Below, piece by piece: positions 57,451 to 64,000 of a DNA stretch of 64,000 nt (the first letter of the stretch is position 1; the number at the start of each line of letters is the position of its first letter). The notes below the pieces were generated by a model that saw only the letters and a list, made by a program, of their open reading frames with translations, did no database searches and was not told the DNA's origin. The DNA is from Xanthoparmelia taractica. Its lineage: Eukaryota > Ascomycota > Lecanoromycetes > Lecanorales > Parmeliaceae. Where the stretch lies: positions 1 through 64,000 of the forward strand of contig JANQBS010000204.1 of the NCBI GenBank assembly GCA_033085395.1, in the 5' to 3' direction. A program made the position numbers and the translations under genes.

Positions 57451-58449
57451 TTACTTCGGCCTCGTCTTCTCGATTAATATAAATAAATATTTATAGTAAT
57501 AGATCTTTAATAATTAAACGATATTCTTTCGTCTTAGCCTCGCCTCGTAAACATTAAATATCGGCGATAATTCTTTATAATTAAAGATTATAAAATATCG
57601 CAAGATTCTTATATTTTATATTAACGTAGACTAATTTAAGATCTATTAGATAGGCCTTAATAATCTTAATCTTAACTCGTCTTATATTAAGATATACGAT
57701 TTAGCTAATAAGTGAGTTAACGATCGCTGAGAAGAAAGATATACTTTTATTGATAGCGTAATAAGCGCTATATAACTTAATAAGTGTAATATACGTTTTT
57801 CGCGTCTTTGCGGCCAAACTCTATTAAAGCCAACGAGCTATCTCTCGTGATAATACGATTTAATTATATTAGGAATTCGGTAAATCGCGCCCTAGCTCTA
57901 CGAAGCGATTAAGATACATCTTAGCTATAGATATACGTTAATAATCTTTCGATATCGAAAGCGTGATAAGTTATTTATTAGCTTATTAATCTTATTTAAA
58001 ATCTATATTAAGATTAAATAGATATCGTATTTTGTTAATAGTATTATTATATCTCGTAGTAAGACTATAGCTAATCCGCGAATAGAGAACTTTTTAAGAT
58101 TATAAATATATATATCGTTATCGCAATATAGCATTAATTATAATTTCTAAAATCTTTATAATTATAGTCGAATAGCGTGATATACGATCTTTATTTCTTT
58201 GAATTAAATATCTTTCTAACGATAACGTGTGAGCATCGAAATATTAAAAATCTCCTAAATTAATTATAAGAGGTTTAAGTGCTTTAGAATATAGTCTCTT
58301 ATATTAAAGGTCCCTAATATATCGATTTAAATATATTATATTAATCGACTAATAACGTAACGAATTAATTTAAGATTATTTTAGTTTTTTAAGAAGATCT
58401 TTTATTATAGTAGATCGATCTTTATATATGATATAATTCTAATAAGTGC

Positions 58450-59150
58450 TATTAATCTTCGAATAATATTAAAAAGTCGTCTTAAAAACGCTCTCTTTAG
58501 AATTACGATCTTAATAATAAATAATAAGAAATAAATCGCTAACTCAAGTTTGCGATATAAGATTATCGCCCGATTTAGAAGGTTCTTAATCGTGTTTCTC
58601 GCCCGGGCGAGCTTATCGAAAAAAAGTCTAATCTACATTAAAATGCTATCGAACTTAATCCCTAGAAAATCAACTATAATACTTATAATATTCTTGATAT
58701 GATTGATTTTAAAGTCTAATTCTTTATATACGAGATCAAATTATTAGTCGTATACGATCGCATTATTAATTGATACTAGGATAGCGAAGAAATCGTTTAA
58801 ATAGTAAAGTACTATGATTTAAAGAAGGACTATTATTAAGATTTAATTAAGGGCCTTTATAAATAGATTAAATATAAATAGTAACGTACGTAGGCCGAAG
58901 AATAGATATCGTTTTATTTAATAGCGATCGTTATAGTGAAATTCTAATAATTATTAATCTAAAATTATAATCGATATATACTTAAAGATATCTTTTAGGT
59001 CTCTTTTAACGAACTAAGCTCTAAGATCTTATTATAATAATGCGATTACTGCGTTATTATATATCGCGTATTTTAGAGTCTCTTAATTCTAAGATATATT
59101 ATTATTAACTAAGATTCTATATAAAAATAAGAGATTATAAATATGTCTTT
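58450..59150 (-). pseudogene. Reverse-transcriptase/RNase H remnant of the tyrosine-recombinase element
   Basis: Minus strand, about 58920-58800: FFGLRTLLFIFNLFIKAL (family LPFGLRTAPFxFNLFAxAL), then VLYYLNDFFAILVS with the catalytic tetrad YLND at 58803-58792 (YLDD; first Asp to Asn). Downstream are VDFLGIKFDSILM, LARARNTIKNLLNRA and then L-F-L-type words that lead into the GFLSFAAKVV region of these elements. The RT subtype with 'YLDDFF' and 'FGLRTAP' is the DIRS/Ngaro kind, not Gypsy or Copia. Confidence 0.87.
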
Positions 59151-59199
59151 AATTACTATTGTGCTTCGAGATTAATTCTAGCGGCGAGTAAACGAATTA

Positions 59200-60650
59200 T
59201 TACTTCGTCTAAAAATTAATCTCGGCTAAGCGATTATGCTAAAACTATTTTTAAAGATTCGCTATTAATATATTAGGTGCTGTAAGGGCTAATTAATAAT
59301 TATAATTATAATAACGTAGGATTTAGTCTCGATATCCGATTTTTGCTCTCTTTCGAAGAATAGTCGAAAGAGTTTTTACGAATATAAGATCTAAATAATT
59401 CTTTAATCAATAATTTTAATCTTTTATTTATAGCGAATCTTAATTAATTAGATCTAGATCTAATAAATCGTATAGCGCGTACAAAAATTCTTCTACTATA
59501 TATAATAGTGATATAAGTATCTGTGAGTGCGTTAAGAGTTATTTAAACTTAAAACTTCGATTATTAAGCGAGGTGAGATTAATATTTAAGGCCCCGATTT
59601 TAATCTTATAATACGTATTTACTAGGTGATTTAGCTAATAATTAAGATAGATATAAATATATTAGCAATACTCGCGTGAGTATCGTCTCTTATTAAAATT
59701 TCGATATATAGCGAAGAATTTAAAAGTAGGATCTAAGTTTTATTTAATATCGGTGAGAGCGATTATTTTACGCAGTAGAAGATCGTTATAACGTTTATTC
59801 TCGATAATCTAGATTGTAAGATCGTTCTAGTCGTTTAAGATACGTGCGTTTATAAACGCATCGTAATACTTACGAATAAAGTCGAATTTATATAAGACTA
59901 ATAACTTAGCTAGGCGAAAACGATAATCTAATAGTATCTTCTATAGGCGAATAGTTACTATAAGATATATAGTAATATATAATCTAGCTATATATCTCGA
60001 AATACTATAATAGATATATTATCTTATTGACTTTCTAAGCATCGTTCGTATTAGCGCGATTAACGTATTCTCGGTTTAGCTTAATAAGATTTTCGAATTT
60101 AAACGTTTTAAAAAAGATTTACTTGAAATACTTAATATCGATGGCGCGATAACGTTTATAAAGATTAAGAAAGAGATGCGTATCTTTAGTATATATAAAA
60201 GAAACTCTAAAATTATTACTCTTCTCTAAATTACTATTAGGCTTAGACGAATAATATTAATAATAGCGATAACGATGATGAGAGCGTAACTTATATATTC
60301 GGTACTACTTATATCGATTATGTTTGTACTTGGCGAGGCGTTCTTTTAATTCTAAGACTTAATCGCGATAGTTAAGAATCTTAATATTAATTTTCTCAAT
60401 TACGCTTAAACTAAAAGTTCCTAAGAAGAATATCTTCGATATTATAGGCTTATTTCTATAGAATCGAGCGGAGTGAGAGAAAAGAGAAAATATAATAATC
60501 TTTACGAGCGCTCTAAATCTACTAAGAGTCTTTTTAAAGATCTTCTTAAATACCTTAAAGCGTCTAATAGCGATAGTTATAATATAAGAAAAATAAGATA
60601 ATTAAGAAGATTAAAATAGATATAGGTGTAAATAAAATAAGAAGAATATA
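59200..60650 (-). pseudogene. Gag-like/N-terminal region of the tyrosine-recombinase element
   Basis: From about 60420 down the minus strand reads a charged segment YRD, VLELKERLAKYKHNRYK, of coiled-coil character, then Ser-rich stretches. Further on FDFIRKYYDAFINARILND lies near 59890-59835 and YNDLLLRKIIALTD near 59790-59750. No family signature such as a zinc knuckle was located. By position before RT it should be gag. Confidence 0.45.
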
Positions 60651-60705
60651 TATTAATCTAGTGTGTAGATGTTTAATAATTTAGAATTAATTGAATAAAG
60701 ATTAC

Positions 60706-60871
60706 AAAAGAATACGATTGCTCTAAATGAGAAGAATTCGAATAAAGAGTCAACTGATGGTGTGAAACCCATACATATAGTGCTCTCGAAGACACATGTT
60801 CCCCGCATGTGCGCATGCATCTGGAACAGGGACTGGATCATGAGACACACTAACCCATAGTCTCACTATTC
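60706..60871 (-). repeat. A1, left outer repeat of the tyrosine-recombinase element
   Basis: 166 bp, nearly free of RIP from 60745 on (CCCCGCATGTGCGCATGCAT, GGAACAGGGACTGGATCATG). It is the direct repeat of 56487-56652. A 65-codon open frame across it (60653-60850) is present only because the repeat is GC-normal; it has no recognisable product. The repeat ends CACTATTC against the chromovirus sequence GAATAAACTC at 60872. Confidence 0.9.
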
Positions 60872-63800
60872 GAATAAACTCTTTATTCTATAGAAATAGT
60901 AAGTTTATAGGTAAATCTATCTATTCTATTCAGCACTTGAAAAAAATCGATATATTATTGTAATAGCTTATTGATAATATCAAGAGTAGAGAGAATCTTA
61001 TAGTCTTTGTATAGTCGAAGAAGTACTTATTCTTTCACCCTGAGAAACATTAATTAATGTTTTCTATTATAATGGAATTTATTAGATATTTAAGCAAAAT
61101 CGATGATATCTTTAATTATAATTTATGTAGAGACGTAATCGATTTTAATTAATAAACGAAGTAAATTTAAAGATATATTTAAAGTAAAGTTATAGATTAC
61201 TTCGCTCGGCGTAATCTTAAAAGATGCGAAGTTATTTAAGAAGATCTATATTCGTAATAGCACTTTCGATTATAAAGAAGGTCTGTCGAGGATATAAACG
61301 AAGTATTTTAAAGCTATCTTAGTAATTTAATTAGTGCGCTCGCTCGCATTATTAATCTGCGGGTAATAGATTATTAAATAAAGTAGAGAAATCTTTAATA
61401 GTTTGAAAAGCGATTTCTAAAGCTTCGAAAGAAACTTTCTATCTCGATCGCTAATAATAACTTTTAAGATTTCTTAATTAATAATATTAAGTTAATTTAA
61501 AAGTACTTTTATCTAATTAGATACTTTTTAAGTTAACTTATTAAGAATTAATTAAATAATCTTTATAAACTTATAGATAATAAATATAATATAATTTAAC
61601 TTATTTGATAGAGATAATATTAAAATAAAATTAATCGTTAGAGTGTGAAAAGATACGGGCGGAGATAAGATTGGCTATAAGCTATCGTAAGATACGTGTC
61701 TTCTTATCTATAATACTAAACACTCTAGATAATATCGAATAAAGTATCGTAAGTGTTTTATGATTTTATAAATATATTAGAATAAGATAACGATTTCGTA
61801 GCATCTCTAAAAGCTAGAATACTCTTTCTCGTGTGTTAAGGTAAGAATATCTTTTATTAGCAAAGTGGGAATATAAAGTCGTTATTAATTAATAGTTCTA
61901 TTAATATGAAAGATAAGATCTCGCTATATTTCGTAAGTGAGACTTTACTATTCTTGCTGTGATTCTTCTTTCGGCCGAGGTGAAAAATAGGGATTAATAT
62001 TAGTAGCAGAGAGATGCTTTCCCCGCACGAAAGGCAAAAAAGCTATATTCTCGTTAGCCAGACTATTATTAATATCTAACTATATAGAAATCCTTTTTTA
62101 ATAATTATTAAGTTAATAGCCTTAAATATATTTCTCGTGAAATAAAGTATTTATTTTTATTAAGCTCGCGATATAGAGAGTATTTAACTTCGAATAATAA
62201 TAAGATAGCTTATCTCTATTTAGACTTATAAGTCTTAATAGAGCATTAAATATATTGTACTCTTTACTAGATTTGTGAGAGATAATTAGATTGAACTATC
62301 TTAAGAATTAAGTAGCTCGAATCAAACGAATATTTATTCGCATTATTAATGTGATTAAAATAATTAAATTTTGCTTTATAATGTTAATAATAATAGAATA
62401 ATCTATCTATATTCTTATAGAATACTTTAAAGATTTAATTATATATCTTATTTTCTTTAGATATTAAACGAGGCTAGTAATCTTTAACTCCGTAGACTAG
62501 TAATTTCTTTCTACTATAGTTAGAAGCCTTGATAGAAAAAGGATAGACTTTATCTCTATACGAGAGGACTATTTATTATTCTTATATATATTTAATTTAA
62601 TATAAATATTCGATTTAATATAAGCATTTAATTTAATATAAAAGACTATCGCCTTAAAATTAAACTTCTTTGAGATATTTAAGTTAATTTATAAAGTTCG
62701 AGTATTATTAAAATATATAAGAATCGTTAACTAAGATAGTGCTTTTTAAAGAAGCTGGAAAGAAGTTAATTACTTCTTTAAAGCTATGGATAGCTTTATT
62801 CTAAAAGAGTGTTATTTTCGCTAACGTTTAAAGTTCGATACTTCTTTAAGAAGTAATATTTTAAGATTCTATAAGGGCTATATTAATTATACGTAGAAAT
62901 AAACGTATTAACGTAAATAGTTAATTAATCTTAGATAGTATTCGAGTTCTCTTAATGTGTTGAAATATTATAAGTTTAAAATAGTTTTAAGCTTATCTTC
63001 TAAAGAAATTAAGTCGAAAGAATTAACTTTTCTATTTAGTAAATTAATATTCGAATATTCTAAAAAGATCTTTATAAAAGAAATAATAATATTAAATTTC
63101 ACGAAAAGCTTAAATAGCTAACGAAGATCTTATAAGTACTATTAAAATGTTTTAATATTTATAATTACATTATTAACGTAGACTTTTACGTTAAGAATAT
63201 ATCGTAAGATCTTATTAATTTGACGTTAGATATAAATAATCGAATTTATATAATTTATAATTAAAATATTAAAGATTTTCTAATTTCTATGACTTATAAT
63301 CGTCTATATATAGCGATAATTTAAATATACTCGCTATTAATAGAAAAACGACGTAGTATTAATCACTAAAATAAAATTATAATTAGTTAGTATCTTAATT
63401 ATATTCTATTAAAGAGACACTAAATAACTATCTCAAAGTAGTAAGTTATTTAAATCTCGAATATTAATTATCGATTCTTTCTTAATAATATTATTAGATA
63501 GTATTTTTTATATAACGAATATCGAATAGAAGAAGAATATAGAATCTTTAATTTATTTAAGTCTTCTCTATTCGTGTAACTTATTAAAGATTTTATTAAT
63601 TATCTCTCGATCTCGTATACTTAAGAAATAGATTTTAATTTTTTTATTAATCTTAATTTATTAGTTATTTCTTAGTAAGAGCTTTATTTATTCTTCTTCT
63701 AGCATCTTAATAAAATCGTTGTTTTTTTAAATCTATAAGAATTCGTTAATTAGATCGATTAATATAGTTCTAGTCTATATATTCTCGAAAATTATAATTT

Positions 63801-64000
63801 TATTTAATAGCTTATTTTCTTTAGTTAATAAGGGAGTTAATTAATTTAAGCTTAAGTCTATATTTGAATTTATAATTACTTTCGTTAAGACGAATTTAGG
63901 TTCGATATTAATTTGAAAGTAGTTTTCGTAATTTATTTCGAGAATATTTTTAAGTCTTAATTTCTTTGAAATTTAAATAGATATATTAAACTTATTTCGA
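60872..64000 (-). mobile_element. Chromovirus copy 5, main pol segment (runs off the window)
   Basis: Minus strand from 64000 down: protease-RT linker, RT, RNase H (about 62700-62300), integrase (about 62250-60950), until the tyrosine-recombinase insertion. The RT tetrad at 63180-63169 reads Tyr-Val-Asn-Asn. It matches 3880-6725 of copy 2 in inverse. The rest of gag and the 5' LTR lie beyond the right edge. Confidence 0.88.

Larger units (their letters stand above)
56255..60871 (-). mobile_element. Tyrosine-recombinase retrotransposon (PAT/Ngaro-type, DIRS order) with split direct repeats
   Basis: A 4,617-bp insertion in chromovirus copy 5. On the minus strand the order is A1 (60871-60706), internal coding region (60705-56815), B1 (56814-56653), A2 (56652-56487), a 70-bp spacer and B2 (56416-56255). 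This A1-internal-B1-A2-B2 layout is the hallmark of PAT/Ngaro elements, which use a tyrosine recombinase and not a DDE integrase. RT and recombinase motifs are both readable. There is no target duplication, as expected. Coding sequence is RIP-degraded. Confidence 0.88.

Noticed and set aside
60653..60850. 65-codon minus-strand frame as a gene
   Set aside because: It spans the A1 terminal repeat; it is open because this repeat escaped mutation, and the A2 copy does not keep it.
56255..60871. Crypton DNA transposon
   Set aside because: A tyrosine recombinase alone would allow it, but a reverse transcriptase with a YLDD-type site and FGLRTAP-type block is present on the same strand.

Overview
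The window looks like an AT-rich, gene-free block of a filamentous ascomycete (Pezizomycotina-type) genome. It is built almost entirely from nested transposable elements that have been mutated by repeat-induced point mutation (RIP). Three things point this way. The element families are fungal: Ty3/Gypsy chromoviruses, Ty1/Copia, Tad1-like LINEs and a tyrosine-recombinase retrotransposon. CpA/TpG is almost absent from long stretches while TpA is extreme. Reading frames keep family motifs but are full of TAA/TAG where Gln or Trp is expected, and of Tyr where Cys or His is expected. I found no intact host gene, tRNA, rRNA or CRISPR. The listed short open frames are remnants or shadows inside dead elements. 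The species cannot be named from this sequence.

Layout. 1-3849: chromovirus copy 1 (minus strand), nested in chromovirus copy 2 (3850-7610, plus). 7611-8055: an unclassified repeat, X1. 8056-8364: the 3' end and LTR of a Copia element. 8365-9230: a LINE reverse-transcriptase fragment (minus). 9236-16911: a full-length chromovirus, copy 3, with 161-bp LTRs and an AATCT target duplication. 17065-17511: repeat X2. 17783-23084: a Copia element (minus). 23085-27825: an unassigned degenerate zone with an 8-bp microsatellite and an 18-bp minisatellite. 27826-30737: the 5' half of a second Gypsy family. 31026-37985: a full-length Copia with an AGAAT duplication. 37991-43818: a second, 5'-truncated Copia. 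43819-47693: chromovirus copy 4 (minus). 47694-51862: a Tad1-like LINE. 51863-55344: the 5' part of a third Gypsy-type family. 55345-64000: chromovirus copy 5 (minus), split by a 4.6-kb tyrosine-recombinase retrotransposon at 56255-60871. Four copies of a 272-274 bp TA-flanked terminal-inverted-repeat element (30738, 33703, 46989, 53512) are scattered through different hosts.

No gene here appears functional. Chromovirus reverse transcriptases read YVDN or YVNN in place of YVDD, and the Copia ones read YIND or YINN. Zinc-finger Cys and His codons have become Tyr. The region is best read as a graveyard that records insertion order and mutation history. Long internal sequences are saturated with C-to-T and G-to-A changes. 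Short units (LTRs, the small inverted-repeat elements, repeat X, the outer termini of the tyrosine-recombinase element) are far less affected.

The main points of interest are: the tyrosine-recombinase retrotransposon with split direct repeats (A1-internal-B1-A2-B2) inserted without target duplication; a mutation context that includes CpC as well as CpA; a C2HC zinc finger shared at the gag/protease junction of three Gypsy families; and the dispersed small inverted-repeat family.
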